From Heliocidaris erythrogramma (lineage: Eukaryota; Echinodermata; Echinoidea; Camarodonta; Echinometridae): a stretch of DNA of 64,000 nucleotides. Numbering within the stretch: position 1 is the first letter of the stretch; the number at the start of each line of letters is the position of its first letter. The stretch is from the NCBI GenBank assembly GCA_025617745.1, contig CM046863.1, positions 14,574,875-14,638,874 on the forward strand, read 5' to 3'. Below are positions 33,044 through 44,175 of the stretch, one piece after another. Under the pieces are notes generated by a model that was not told where the DNA came from, did no database searches, and was given only the letters and a program-made list of their open reading frames with translations. Made by a program: the position numbers and the translations under genes.

Positions 33044-34041
33044 CTATGATATAGAGTAACATCGTCTATAGTGGCTGTGCAATCCCACTCTAGAGTGGCA
33101 GTCTCTGGAGCATTTGTTGCACACGTATGAGGTTGGGACTGAGGCAGAGACTGCCTTCCTCTTGGCTCTCATGTCTGCCAGCCGGTTGTTTCTGTTCTCA
33201 TCTGCCCTCTTGACTCCGTCGGTGACTGTGGCCCTCCAGAGCGGGCGATCGTCTGCTGTGCCTTCCCATGAGTTGGGGTCAATGCCGGCCTGTTTCATGT
33301 CGCGCTTGCAGACATCTTTGTAGCGGAGCTGCGGCCTTCCAGTGGGGCGAGCCCCCTCGCACAGTTCCCCATACAACATGACCTAGGGATGCGGCCAGCG
33401 ACCATGCGGCGAACGTGGCCCAGCCATCTCAGGCGTCTCCTGCTGAGGAGGGCAAACAGGCTTGGGATGCCGGCACGCTGGAGAACTTCGGCGTTGGTTA
33501 TCCTGTCCTGCCACCTGATGTGCAAGAGACGTCTAAGGCAGCGGAGGTGGAAGCTGTTTAGCCGCTTCTCCTGCACAGCGTATGTAGTCCAGGACTCGCT
33601 GCCGTACAGGAGAGTGCTGAGGACACAGGCCTGGTAGACTCGAAGCTTGGTGTTCTCAGTCAGCTGACTGTTGCTCCACACACGCTTGTTCAGCTTAGCC
33701 ATGGTGACGGTGGCCTTCCCGATCCTGGTGCTGATCTCTGTGTCCAGGGAGAGGGAGCTGGAGATGGATGAACCGAGGTAGGTGAAGGAGTCCACCACCT
33801 CAAGGTGCGTACCGTCGATGGAGATGTCCGGTGGGGAGGGGGTGTCTTGTGGCAGGATGTTGGTCTTCTTCAGACTAATAGTCAGGCCAAACTCCTTGCA
33901 GGCATGAGACAGGCGGTCGACTAGCTCCTGCAGTCCGGCTTCTGTGTGAGACGTCAGTGCTGCATCATCTGCGAACAGCATCTCACGGATCAGTACCTCC
34001 TGCACTTTGGTCTTGGCATGTAGACGCGCGATGTTAAAGAG
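33044..34041 (-). pseudogene. LINE-D reverse transcriptase end and C-terminal zinc-finger region
   Basis: Minus strand, from 34041 downwards: ELFNIARLHAKTKVQEVLIR, then MLFADDAALTSHTEAGLQEL (catalytic FADD), LTISLKKTNIL, FTYLGSSISSSLSLDTEIST, LLYGSESWTTYAVQEKRLNS and RRLRWLGHVRRM. A frameshift near 33385 then leads to LYGELCEGARPTGRPQLRYK, DVCKRDMKQAGIDPNSWE, and YVCNKCSRDCHSRVGLHSHY with a Cys/His pattern like a C2H2 or CCHC finger. Stop near 33044. The SWT...EKRL, GHVRRM and GRPQLRYKDVCKRDM blocks are typical of an RTE-like LINE group common in invertebrates and fish. Confidence 0.88.
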
Positions 34042-35031
34042 CTCATATCGAGAAAAGAAGTGGTATGCGTTTTTATTTGTTAATATTAAAATCTGTGTAT
34101 CAAAGAAAACAATCCTTTTAAAATTTTTCAAATAGCTTAACTAGAAAGTGCCATTTAAAAATAATAAAAATCACCTTTTGAGGGTTTGAAATTGTCTCGC
34201 AGTCCACTTTCGGCAAAATCCTAGCTTGTTTACTTTTCTATGCAAATTAGCACTGACGTCATTGAGTAGAGTCGTATGACCTCCGCGGTATACTGCTACA
34301 CAACATAGCATGGGCTGGCAACCGAGAGTGAAGAGAAACTTTGCTCGACATGATTTTGATACTTCAAAATTATGTTTCCAAATCCATCAGTTTTGTTAAA
34401 TATTATATGAAAACTAGTTTACATTTTATTCCAACAAGCAACCATTTTTCAGACAGCTCGCACAAGTTTAGATGCACGAAAACATAAAGTCGGAGCCGAC
34501 TTGCTTTCCAACTGGGCCATCAAGGCATCATCAAGATTGGATATGTGACCCTCCACCACAAAACGACCAATAAGTCGCAATGGGAGTTTTAGAGTAAACA
34601 GCTGAAAAATGTGGTTGGGGGTAGAAATTTTGATTTTAAGTTTTTTGTATTTTCTGAAAGTTCATTTATTAATTTCAGGTTAAAATTTCAGGTTAAAACA
34701 CCATCTTGAAATATGTTTTTACTCTCATTCAAAATGACCATGTTTTCCTAGAAATTCAAACCTTTTGTGTCAACTTGCTGGGATTGTACTTCACATCGCT
34801 TTTCTGGTATAGCGTAAAAAATATGCACTGTCTGATATTCAAAATTTAAACAAACATAGAAATATATCAATTCTGAAAGTATGGAAAGTTTCAACCCAAT
34901 CCAATTAGTACTTCACAGTGTATGCTAGGAAGTTTTGACGCAACCTTTTGTGCGATGAACAATAGGATACAGATTAGGCACTCTTAAATGGTCACTCTTC
35001 TTTAGAGAACCTTTTCTCTATTGTTTTGGTC
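34042..35031. other. Foreign block replacing part of LINE-D reverse transcriptase
   Basis: AT-rich DNA between LFSLLRT (ending about 35031) and ELFNIARL (starting about 34041). In related elements roughly 110 residues, including the GVKQGC-type motif, lie between these points; they are missing. No ORF inside. It contains a terminal fragment of the CATATGTGACC inverted-repeat family (34542-34580) and a perfect TGACGTCA at 34254-34261. Either a transposon plus deletion, or a larger rearrangement. Confidence 0.7.
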
Positions 35032-35945
35032 ATTAGTCTGTCTGTCCTCAGGAGGCTGAAAAGTCCGCTTCTACTGACCAGGTCGAAGGCTTTGGTCAGG
35101 TCTATGAAGGCGATGTACAGGGGCTTCTGCTGTTCTCTGCACTTCTCCTGCAGCTGGCGTAATGAGAAGATCATGTCCACTGTAGATCGCCCAGCCCTGA
35201 AGCCACACTGGGACTCTGGGTATACTCGGGAGGCGAGACTCTGCAGGCGTGTCAGGACAACGCGGGCGAAGACCTTGCCCACGATGCTGAGGAGGGAGAT
35301 GCCACGGTAGTTGTTGCAATCACTGCGGTCCCCCTTGTTCTTATAGAGGGTGACGATGTTGTCATCGCGCATGTCTTGGGGGACGTGGCCTTTCTCCCAG
35401 CACAGGCACAGGAGCTCGTGGAGATTTTGTAGTAGAGCCGGCTTCCCGCTCTTCAGAACTTCTGGGGGGATACCGTCTTTCCCAGGAGCCTTCCCGCTGG
35501 AGAGGCAGTCGATGGCTTTTCCGAGTTCTTCAATGGCGGGCAGGGCGTCCAACTCCTCCATGACTGCGAGGTCGGGTAGGGCGTCCAGGGTGGCGTCCGT
35601 CACCACGTTCTGGGTTGCATACAGCTCCAGGTAGTGTTCCACCCAGCGTTCGAGCTGCTTGCACTGGTCTGTGATGACTTCCCCTGCCTTGGACTTCAGC
35701 GGCGCGGTCTTGGTAGCAGGGGGGCAAGTAGCTGTCTTGATGCCGTCGTACATGCCTCTTGCATTTCCTGTGTCGGCGGCTATCTGGATCCTGCTGCACA
35801 AGTTCAGCCAATAGTCATTGGCGCAGCGGCGTGCGGTCTGCTGGGACTTGCTTCGTGCAGCTCTGAGGGCGTCGCGAGTGCTGGGGCAGGGGTTCTGCTT
35901 GTGGGCCAGCAGGGCATTCCTCTTGGCTTCTGTGACTGGCTGCAT
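34992..35945 (-). pseudogene. LINE-D reverse transcriptase, N-terminal half
   Basis: Minus-strand open frame of 317 codons: LERWVEHYLELYATQN, DCLSSGKAPGKDGIPPEVLK, RDDNIVTLYKNKGDRSDCNN, YRGISLLSIVGKVFARVVL, PESQCGFRAGRSTVDMIFSL, PLYIAFIDLTKAFDLVSRSG. These are reverse transcriptase motifs 0 to A, with AFD as the first catalytic site. The LINE part stops at LFSLLRT; the last codons (to 34992) come from the foreign block. Confidence 0.9.
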
Positions 35946-35966
35946 CTCGTCCCAGTGGGCTTCGAA

Positions 35967-36880
35967 CTAGTCAGCGTTGCGACGTTCCTTTCTCCCAAAT
36001 GCCGTGAAGGCTGAGGTGTAGATAGCATCACGGAGATGGCACCACTTACTGTCGATGTCGGTGACATTTGGGGCAGGAGTAGCCATCTTCTTGCTGAAGA
36101 CTTCTTGAAACTGCTGGGATCTCTCTGGGACACTGGCGCTGCAGGTGTTGATACGTGGTCGGCCCTTGGTTTTGGTAAGGTGTATCTTCTTCGTGGTCAG
36201 CCTCACTTTGCTGCCGATGAGGGAGTGGTCTGTGTCACAGTCTGCACTGTGGAAACTACGAGTATGAAGGACGCTTCCCAGGTCTGCACGTCTGGTGATG
36301 ACAAGGTCAAGCTGGTGCCAGTGTTTGGACCGAGGATGTCTCCAGGAGACTTTGTGGCGTTCCTTACACTTGAAGTAGGTGTTGGTCACACACAGGCCGT
36401 GGTGACAGCACAGCTCCAGCAGCCTCTGTCCATTCTCGTTCATCCTGCCTATGCCCTGGTGGCCGAGACAGGAAGGCCAGGTGTCGCAGTCGGCTCCCAC
36501 TCTAACATTGAAATCTCCAAGGAGATATTGCCTCATCCAGTGCCTCGTAAAACTGGTCCTTGGCCTCTGGGGTGGAGCAGAGTGTCGGCGCATAGATGCT
36601 GAGGAGATTGGCAAAGCCTGCTGTTGTTGACAGTCGCAAGCTGAGGATTCTCTCCGATCCGCCAGTTGGTGGTTCAAAGGCTGCAGATAACGAGTTCTTC
36701 ACAGCGAAGCCCACACCGTGCTGTCTGGGGCTGTCCTGTGGCAAAATCAATGTTCGGTCTTGCCAGTTCCTTGTCGATGACTGCAGTCCTGCGTGCGTCG
36801 TCAATCACTTGGAGGTCGTTGGTGAGTCCAGGGCACATGGTCCGGACGTTCCAGCTTGCTAGTCGAAGAGCTGGAGTCTT
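35967..36880 (-). pseudogene. LINE-D APE-type endonuclease, frameshifted
   Basis: Minus strand begins ASWNVRTMCPGLTNDLQ near 36860 (Asn and the WNVRT motif of RTE-type endonucleases), shifts frame, continues DSPRQHGVGFAVKNSL and LLSIYAPTLCSTPEAKDQFY (36502-36804), shifts again, and ends LLGDFNVRVGADCDTWP, GHQGIGRMNENGQRLLELCC, DLVITRRADL and SADCDTDHSLIGSKV (35967-36550). All the usual endonuclease landmarks (GDFN, SDH-like TDHSLI) are present but in at least three frames. Confidence 0.85.
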
Positions 36881-37553
36881 CTTGATTCTTTCTTTTTTGC
36901 CTGGTGCGGGGGTTTACAGCTCGCTTGTCAAGATTGACTCTTTAAGCCCTACGCACCCAGTAGGGCAGGCAAGCTGTGGCGGGACAGCACCTTACTGGCT
37001 GGGGGCTGCCCAGCTTGAGGCGGGCGGTAGCTGTCCAGTGAGACATCGCTGGAGTGTCCTCTCCAGGGCGCTACAAGCCTGGGCGGGTGATGTGGAGAAC
37101 CTGGGCTGCCCAGACGACAGGTTCCCCCTCTCGGCGTTGCTGGTCGAGTCCAACGGAAGGGACGAGCCGATACAGATGGCACCAGCGCAGCTGCAGGAGT
37201 TGCCGGAAGGTGGCGCAGGACGCCGTCCAACCGCCTTAGGGGCTCCACTCCGGATTTGTGTAGGGTTTACTCCTTAGCCTTTTCCTCTCCCGAAGATACC
37301 CACAAGGCAGTGGGACCATTTATCCATGGTTGGTGGTGCTAGATGGCCGCTGATGGCTCTCCCGAGCCGGCGCCCTTTGATATGTTTTGTTTTTAATTCT
37401 ACAGGGTGTCTAGCCACCCACCTCACCAGTCCTCTTGCGAGAGCTGGTGGGGAGTCAGTTTAGTCGCCGACGACTCGACCCTGCGGCAGGAAGTACTGGG
37501 TTACAGGGTACCAGTAGCAGACTGAAGCAGACCGAAGCCTGACCTGACCTGAC

Positions 37554-37564
37554 CATTCCACATT
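37554..37564. repeat. Target duplication (5' side) of LINE-D
   Basis: CATTCCACATT, identical to 32994-33004. Confidence 0.85.
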
Positions 37565-38429
37565 AGGCTTAGTATTACATAATATACTCAATTGGTTAGT
37601 TTTGAAATGTTTATAGCCGTTTCTTATGGTTGTTTTTACTTGTTGAGTTATTTTTTTTATTATGTGCCTATATTACCTGTATTTTTTTATAAAATTGTTT
37701 CCAATTTATGCTATACCTTATTGTTTATTCCTGTTTCAGGACCATGATGCAAAACAGTTTTATACTGACCATGGTTTTATCCTGTAATGAATAACTTCAA
37801 ATAAATAAATAAATGGATACATACATACAGTGCGTATCATACGGTGCGTATTGATAGTTTCTAATTGAAATGTTATAATCAATGTGACTTTAAAATTCAT
37901 TTAATGATGAAGAATAGCTTATTGTCTGTCTAGTGGTACCTCATTTTCATGACATGAAATTTTTGCCATGGATGACTGAGCACCAGGTTCTTTAAGGAGA
38001 GTCAAAAAGTCAAAATCTCTTTGTTCCAAGAGTGGGCTGATGCAACAAATGTGAGTCAACCCATATGAATGTGCTACTTTAGTCTAAAATCATTTTAAAA
38101 GTTAAATTCTCCTTTGTGCTTCAATGCTTCGTTGTTTAAAGTGATCCAGTGTATCTAAGCTTTCATAAATTTTGAATGAATCAAGTAGCAGATCTTGTCA
38201 TCATGTTCAATGCAAAAATTTTGGTATCACCCATTCTATTGGGGACACAAATCTTCTGGATCTAGATTTGAATCAAGTAAACAGAAATTCTGGTAGAAAG
38301 ACACCACTTTTTGTATAAGCTACCACTTTTTAGTAACATCTATAGTGGTCACATTCACAGCTGACGGTGTTTGTTAATCTAATTTGCTATATATTTTATA
38401 TTGGTTAGTTAAATTTCCTTCTTTAGTTG
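37565..38429. other. AT-rich DNA without recognised features
   Basis: Contains a short AAAT repeat near 37799-37815. No gene or element recognised. Confidence 0.6.
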
Positions 38430-38985
38430 AAAAATGTCATCTACATTAATTCTGTTTCCATGGCAAAATATATTTTTTTTAAATAAATCAAATTTATCTC
38501 TATTCCAAACTAAAGTTTTGAATATAATCAAACAGGCGGCATTATTTCATGGTGAAAACAAATACAGTTCTGTATTTTATTAGAAATGCAATAAATATAT
38601 TTGTTACCATGGTAACGGCCTACACATGTAGTGGTCTCCTCCATGATTCTTTTACTTAAACAAATTATGAAAAGTGAGTTTCCTATAAAAGAAAAGATAA
38701 TCATGTACAATACAAATGTATTAATATTCACTTTTTTCGGTAGCATCGTTGTTTTTTCTCAAATATGAGAGATTTTTTTCTTACTGTTTCCATAGCAACA
38801 GCCATTTGCAAACATGATGGACCCTTTTCATACCTCCTTATTTGGGCTTTTATCAAGTTAAAAACTTTTGATAAATTATTCTAAAATGTTACAATGTGTT
38901 AATTTGTACTTTCTTAATCACGAATACATGACATTTTTCTTAAATTCTATTGTTATTGATCCGTTGCCATGGTAATAGCCCTTGT
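38430..38985 (-). repeat. X-box-like palindrome repeat, inverted copy
   Basis: Reverse complement of this block aligns with 1-430. Palindromes of the form GTTnCCATnGnAAC occur at 38454-38467, 38603-38616 (perfect GTTACCATGGTAAC), 38786-38799 and 38963-38976. The reverse complement of 38780-38850 also matches the 89-bp tandem unit (CAGTAAGAAnAAAA...ATATTTGAG). Confidence 0.72.
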
Positions 38986-39267
38986 GGTCAAGCCCAACTT
39001 TTAATTTAGGGCAAAGAAGCATATTCTGATGGCCCCATCAAACAGGAAAAAAAAATCATTTAAGATTATTTCTAAGGGGGGGGGGGGGGGGGGGACATTT
39101 CAGTTTTGGCCCATATACTATACTGATAATACATGGGCCTTATGTGCATGTACACTCTAGATGTACCATCAAATAGTGTTTTTCTTTCAAAATGCGCATC
39201 CAGCCAGTAAAAATACACCATTCCATTTGGGATAACATAAAAAAATTATCTGTGTGTGACATGATAA
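38986..39267. other. Short gap with 18-G run
   Basis: G run at about 39077-39094; otherwise AT-rich and unassigned. Confidence 0.6.
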
Positions 39268-40248
39268 TGGGTGATTTCACCCTCGGTGTTGGTGTTTGGT
39301 GTTAGTGTCCATTTTGCCGCGAAATCGTGATCTTACACCGACTATGAAATTAAAAAAAATCAGTCGGTGTTAGGTGCTGACCTCTGATATTTTGACGTAG
39401 TTCCGGTTGCCGGTGTTTGTTTTTTGTTAATTATCGTCTGCTGAACCGAGCTCGGCCGTCGGTGTTTAATTTCATGTACCAATTCCCATTCACTAACACT
39501 ATACCCCTATAAGGACTAGGACATACCGATTTCAGGGTCGGTGTTGGTGTTTGTGTTTCTAGCTATGGGAAATTTTGCTGAGTAGGAATGAGAATTTGAG
39601 ACAGTAGGCGTCATTCGAAGTGTAATTTCATAGCTGTTAAGAGGTATTATGTTCATATAGGCCTGATATTAGATCTAGGCCAGCATTTGGTCTAACGTTC
39701 GATCTATAGCACACGGAAAGGAACTACTTTTGCTTTTTAATGGGGCTGAATGAGTGAATAAAAATTCCTACCTAATTTTCTTTTAAGATAGATTTAATAA
39801 AAATGACGTTAGATATTCCGTAGTTAAAGACCCAGAGAATCCACATCAATGACCAGGATGAGTTCTAAATCAGCATTTACCATACAAAAGTCATGAAACT
39901 TCACAGCTAATCGGAGCCAATGCCTGAAATTTGGCTGTTTGCCCTGTACGCGCTACGCCGTCCGATCCGGCGTCTAGCTGCATTAGCTACCGCAACATTT
40001 TCTGCTGAAAGTGAGCAACTCGGGAGAAATCATATATAAACTTACTGTTCCTGTCAAGACTATCCATTTCTGTGAAGTTTCTTACCGCAATCTAGATCAA
40101 ATAATTAAGCTATCGATTAAGCTATCGATGCGTTTTGTTAGGATATCGGTATCGGCTCCTTAATCTGAACAGCGGTGAGCTCGATTTTAGGAGAATATTC
40201 GCTCTAAACAACAAGAACAAACACCAACGCCGAGCGCGAAATCACCCA
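39268..40248. mobile_element. Inverted-repeat element with GGTGTTGGTGTTTG subterminal repeats
   Basis: Left end TGGGTGATTTCACCCTCGGT and right end, read in reverse complement, TGGGTGATTTCGCGCTCGGC match for about 30 bp. Inside the left half the motif CGGTGTTnGGTGTTTG or a part of it recurs at least five times (39283-39310, 39365, 39410, 39460, 39540). Length 981 bp, no ORF. Target duplication unclear. Confidence 0.78.
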
Positions 40249-40726
40249 ATATACATGATATGTGTAATCAAGAAAAGCGTTTAAATTGATAAATTTACGT
40301 AGGGTAAACAATTTTGAAATATTGGTAGTTTTCACAACCTATTATTTTGAGTAAATCATAGTTTTATGTTTCATTACGTCATACATATGTGTGTAATATC
40401 CAACTTTCAATTGCATATTAATCAGGCTTATAACTAGAAACTCAAAATAAATCTGATATCACTTGAAGGTATTATATATATTAGGTTTAAAAAATATTAA
40501 AAATTGTGATTTTTAACATTCTTTCAAATTTTGAGCCAAAAAATGGCATTTTAGACAAACATGCGCGTGGCATCCGCCCTTACCTTATTCCTCAGTATTT
40601 TTGCAAGAGTTTAAGCATGGATGCCGAGCATTACCAAAAAATGCCGTCCAAAGTAAAAAAAAAAAAACTCTTCTTGGCTGGTCTACTAAAAGATTCACCG
40701 TGTATTTGGTAACAGATAAAAGAAGA
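40249..40726. other. AT-rich gap
   Basis: No feature recognised. The ORF at 40506-40712 is unsupported. Confidence 0.55.
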
Positions 40727-40875
40727 GAATGGGTACCCGGTAGGAATTTATTCCTTGAAATGATGTGAGCACCGAATTCGGTTGCCTAGCTACAGCCGGG
40801 GTAATAATACTTCGGCGCTTAGAAACATTTGTATTAAGCGCATTATAAATGCAATGTATTATTATTATTAAGAGA
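40727..40875 (+). mobile_element. SINE 3' half, truncated
   Basis: Aligns with the 3' part of the SINE at 57.8 kb: AATGGGTACCCGGTAGGAA, ATTCCTTGAAATG, ACAGCCGGGGTAATAATACT, GTATTAAGCGCAT, ending in TTATTATTATTA. The tRNA-like head is missing. Confidence 0.8.
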
Positions 40876-41454
40876 TATTTCTGTTGCTATTCGTAAAAAG
40901 TCGTAAAGTCGTAAAATTGTTAATTACTGAACAGCGCGGGCCAAAATGGTCCGCTCTATTTTTAGAGCCGATTTTAGGAGAACTAGGAACGTACCTGGTA
41001 CGGACCAGGTGCGGAATTACTGAAACGTAGCAGCACCAAAGTCCGCCCGCACGTGTGTCGCTATACGCCAAAGAACTTCTCAAATCGAAGAAAATGATCA
41101 TTGTTTCATCATCATTTCAATGTTTTTTTTTCTTTGTTTTAATGTGCTTGGAAATTAAGTTTTGTCAAGAAACAAAAGTGTAAAACGCGAAGAAAATTCG
41201 AGCAGAAATGGTCAAACGGAACGCACCGAATACAGACAGTAGCGGTACGTATTTTAGGGCTGTCAAATGTCGCGCGCAAAACTGTGATCTCTTCCGCTTG
41301 ACTGGAAGATGACGTCATGGATATTGTGGCGTGTGCAATTACCATGGCAGTTGGTCCCTTTTGGGCTGATTATTGAAAGGGTCTTCGCAAGAGAAGCGCG
41401 GTGCACTGTGAATTACTGAACGCAAATTTTACTGCTTGGTGTCGACTCTTTTAG
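40876..41454. other. Unassigned, moderately GC-rich
   Basis: TAATTACTGAAC-like blocks recur near 40920, 41013 and 41410. A perfect TGACGTCA is at 41310-41317. Two minus-strand ORFs (40868-41101, 41139-41345) have no recognisable product. Confidence 0.45.
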
Positions 41455-41922
41455 TGTGGCACAGTACCCCCACCTTTTCAAGTACCCCAAAAGTGCCCCT
41501 TTTCATAGCTGATAAGTGCCGCCTTTTCTTCGTATAGTGGCCTTTTTTCTTTCAAAAGTGCCGTTTTACGTTCTGATAAGTGCTCCCTTTAACCTCAGCA
41601 TTACTGCCCCTTATGACATCTAATAATTGCCTAATTGTCTAATAATTGGTTCGTCTAATTAGTGCCCATTTCCCGTTCTAATAGTGCAATTTTTTCTTCT
41701 GATAAGTGCCCTTTTTCACGTCTGATAAGTGCCCCCTTTTCCTTCGTATAACTGAGCCCCTGCTTCTTTCTGATAAATGGCCTTTTCACCATCTGATATG
41801 TGCCCCCGTTAACTTTAGACATTAGTGCCCCTTTTGAAATCTGTACCTTTGTTTTTCGTCTGATTAGTGCCCATTTTCCGTTCTAATAGTACAATTTTCC
41901 TTTCTTATAAGCGCCCTTTTTC
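41455..41922. repeat. Minisatellite, TCTGATAAGTGCCCCTTTT unit, left part
   Basis: About 15 degenerate units of roughly 25-35 bp with the core CTGATAAGTGCCCCTTTTTC. The array is interrupted at 41922 by the Mutator-like element and resumes at 43835. Confidence 0.85.
41914..41922. repeat. Target duplication, left side (CCCTTTTTC)
   Basis: Nine bases, repeated exactly at 43835-43843. As the host array itself repeats similar bases, a chance match is possible, but the position at both tips is exact. Confidence 0.7.
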
Positions 41923-43834
41923 GGCTTTTGCTAAACAGTCGGGTAACGTCGCGTCGCGTTGGTAGAAATTTTCGAACATTTTTCAGGAAGGTGTCTTCAA
42001 GGGGACAAATTGAAAAAGAGTCCATCTCAGTATGATTTTTCCCGTTTCAGGCTAAAAACGACAAACAAGGGAATAAAGAAAACAATAGAAGGATAATGCA
42101 AAGAAAAACATGAACTATAAAGAGAGAATAGAAGGATAGGAAGGATGGAAGAAAATATGATGAAAGGAAACAAAGAATACAACAAAAGGAAAGTTGGAAA
42201 GTAAAAATAAGTGGATAAAAACAAAGAATAACATAAAGAAAGATAGAGACATAAATGATAGAAGGATAAAGATATTAAGAGTAACATAAGGAAAGATAGA
42301 AGAGAAGATGATAATTTGAATAAAGGAATAACATAACGAAAGAAAAGATGAAAGGAAAACAAAATGATAGGATAAAAGCAAAGAATGTTTTAAGGAAAGT
42401 AAGTAAATATGGGAAGCAGAAAATGATTTTAAAAAGAATAATATGAAAGATAGAGAAATGATAGGATAAAAAAAGTTTAAAAGAAAGACAGAGAGAGAAA
42501 TGATAGAAGGATAAAGATTAACGTGAGGAAGGTGGGGGAGAAAATGATAACAGGAAACAAAGAATATCATAACGAGAGGAAGGATGGAAAGATAATTGAT
42601 AGAAGGATAAAAGCAAGAAATGACAAAGCGAGAGATAGAGAGAAAAATGATAAAAAGATAAATATAAACATGAAGAAAGGTGGAAGAGAAGATGATAAAA
42701 GGGAACAAAGAATAACAAAGTGAAGATGGAAAGCAATAACAAAAAGAGGATAAAAAGAATAAATATAAACAGTAACATTATGAAAGATGGAAAACAAAAT
42801 GATAAAAGCAATAAAAGAATAACGTAATGAAAGAAAAGGTGGAAAGAAAAAATTAATAAAAGGATTAAAAACAACTGAATTAGTAATTACGCGACGCGTA
42901 ATATGTCCCCGCCAGAAGTGTAGATCTGTGGAATGGCTGTTAATTTATGTAATTTCTGATAGAACCTTGAAGATAAATGTGAGAAATGAATTATCAAATT
43001 AATGTTTTATGATTATAAATGCATTTTCTGTTGATTTTGAATAAATTACAATAAATTTGCATAATTAATGAATTTCAAAATTCTGTGTATAGAGGTTTGA
43101 CAGCCCTACCCAGCCCTATCAGATAAAACAATCAGAATCAAAATGGGCCAAGAAATGACGGAGAAGTAGCATTTTCTAACTTTTTGAGCACACACGGACG
43201 GACGGACACACGGACGGAGGGACGGAGGGACACACACACGCACACATGAACGGAGTTCGTTTCATAGTCCCCTCGCGAACTTCGTTCGGCGGGGACAAAA
43301 AAGAATAACACTACGAAAGATAGACTAAGGAATGATAGATGGATGAATATAAAGAGTAACATAAAAGATGGAAGAACAGATAAAATGAATCACAGAATAA
43401 CATAACGAAAGTAAAGATGGAAAGCAAAAAAATAAGTATCATTGGGAAAGAGGGAAGACAAGATGATACAAGGGATCAAACAATAACATAATGAAAGAAC
43501 AGGTGGAAAGAAAAATATTAAAGGATAAAAAAAATTGCAGAAATCATCATAATTAATGTTTGAGACAGAGTTCCAAAATCCTGTGTTTCCTTTCATCATA
43601 TTTTCTTCCATCCTTCCTACCCTTCTATTCTCTCTTTATAGGTCATGCTTTTCTTTGCATTATCCTTCTATTGTTTTCTTTATTACCTTGTTTGTCGTTT
43701 TTAGCCTGAAAACGGGAAAAATCATACTGAGATGGACTCTTTTTCAATTTGTCCCCTTGAAGACACCTTCCTGAAAAATGTTCGAAAATTTCTACCAACG
43801 CGACGCGACGTTACCCGACTGTTTAGTAAAAGCC
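41923..43834. mobile_element. Mutator-like non-autonomous element, 1,912 bp
   Basis: Terminal inverted repeats of 250 bp (41923-42172 and 43585-43834) match at about 97% by eye. They begin GGCTTTTGCTAAACAGTCGG and contain GTAACGTCGCGTCGCG. A 9-bp direct repeat CCCTTTTTC flanks the element. Long arms plus a 9-bp duplication are the hallmark of Mutator-like elements. The interior is mostly purine-rich tandem sequence on the plus strand (42050-42880, 43300-43560) with units like AAAGAATAACATAAnGAAAG and GATAAAAGGATAAA; a second element lies nested inside. No transposase, and the many minus-strand readings are low-complexity Phe/Ser/Leu. Confidence 0.85.
42905..43296. mobile_element. Small nested element with GTCCCCGCC termini
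   Basis: Bounded by GTCCCCGCC (42905-42913) and GGCGGGGAC (43288-43296). The right part has a CGGACGGACACACGGACGG simple repeat followed by CATAGTCCCCTCGCGAACTT, and CGAACTTCGTTCG is palindromic. About 390 bp, no credible ORF. It breaks the purine-rich filler of the host element. Confidence 0.6.
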
Positions 43835-44175
43835 CCCTTTTTCACCTCTGATAAGTGATCCTTTTTCTTTGTATGACTGCCCATTCTTCTTTCTTATAAG
43901 TGCCCTTTTTACCTTCTGATAAGTGCCCCCTTTTAAGCTCAGGTAAGACCAGTGTCCCCTTTGAAATCCGACAAGTGTCCCTGTTTTTGTGTGATTGGTG
44001 CCCAATTCTCGTTCTAATAGTGCAATTTTTCCTTATGATAACTGCCCTTTTCATCTCTGATAAATGCCTCTATTTAAGTGCCCCTTTTACTTCTGATCAG
44101 TGCCCCATTTTTCTTTCTAATAGTATTATTTTTTCTTTTGATAAGTGCCCCTTTTTCTTCTGATAGATGCCCTCC
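43835..44175. repeat. Minisatellite, same unit, right part
   Basis: About 11 units with the core TGATAAGTGCCCCTTTTTC, continuing the array before 41922. Opens with the second copy of CCCTTTTTC (43835-43843). Confidence 0.85.

Larger units (their letters stand above)
33005..37553 (-). mobile_element. LINE-D, RTE-like non-LTR retrotransposon, nearly full length
   Basis: Flanked by an exact 11-bp direct repeat CATTCCACATT, so both ends of the insertion are defined: 5' end at 37553 (starting GGTCAGGTCAGG) and 3' end near 33005 (TCTCCCGAGACGAACGG region). From 5' to 3' on the minus strand: GC-rich UTR (about 36900-37553), endonuclease, reverse transcriptase, C-terminal region with a zinc knuckle-like motif. 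It is far richer in G+C than the rest of the window. A 990-bp foreign block replaces about 330 bp of the reverse transcriptase. Confidence 0.88.

Noticed and set aside
35026-37277. Several plus-strand ORFs opposite LINE-D
   Set aside because: Antisense shadows of a GC-rich coding sequence; the minus strand carries the recognisable motifs.
42027-42874. Long minus-strand ORFs rich in Phe, Ser, Leu
   Set aside because: They are the complement of purine-rich tandem sequence inside the Mutator-like element; composition alone produces them.
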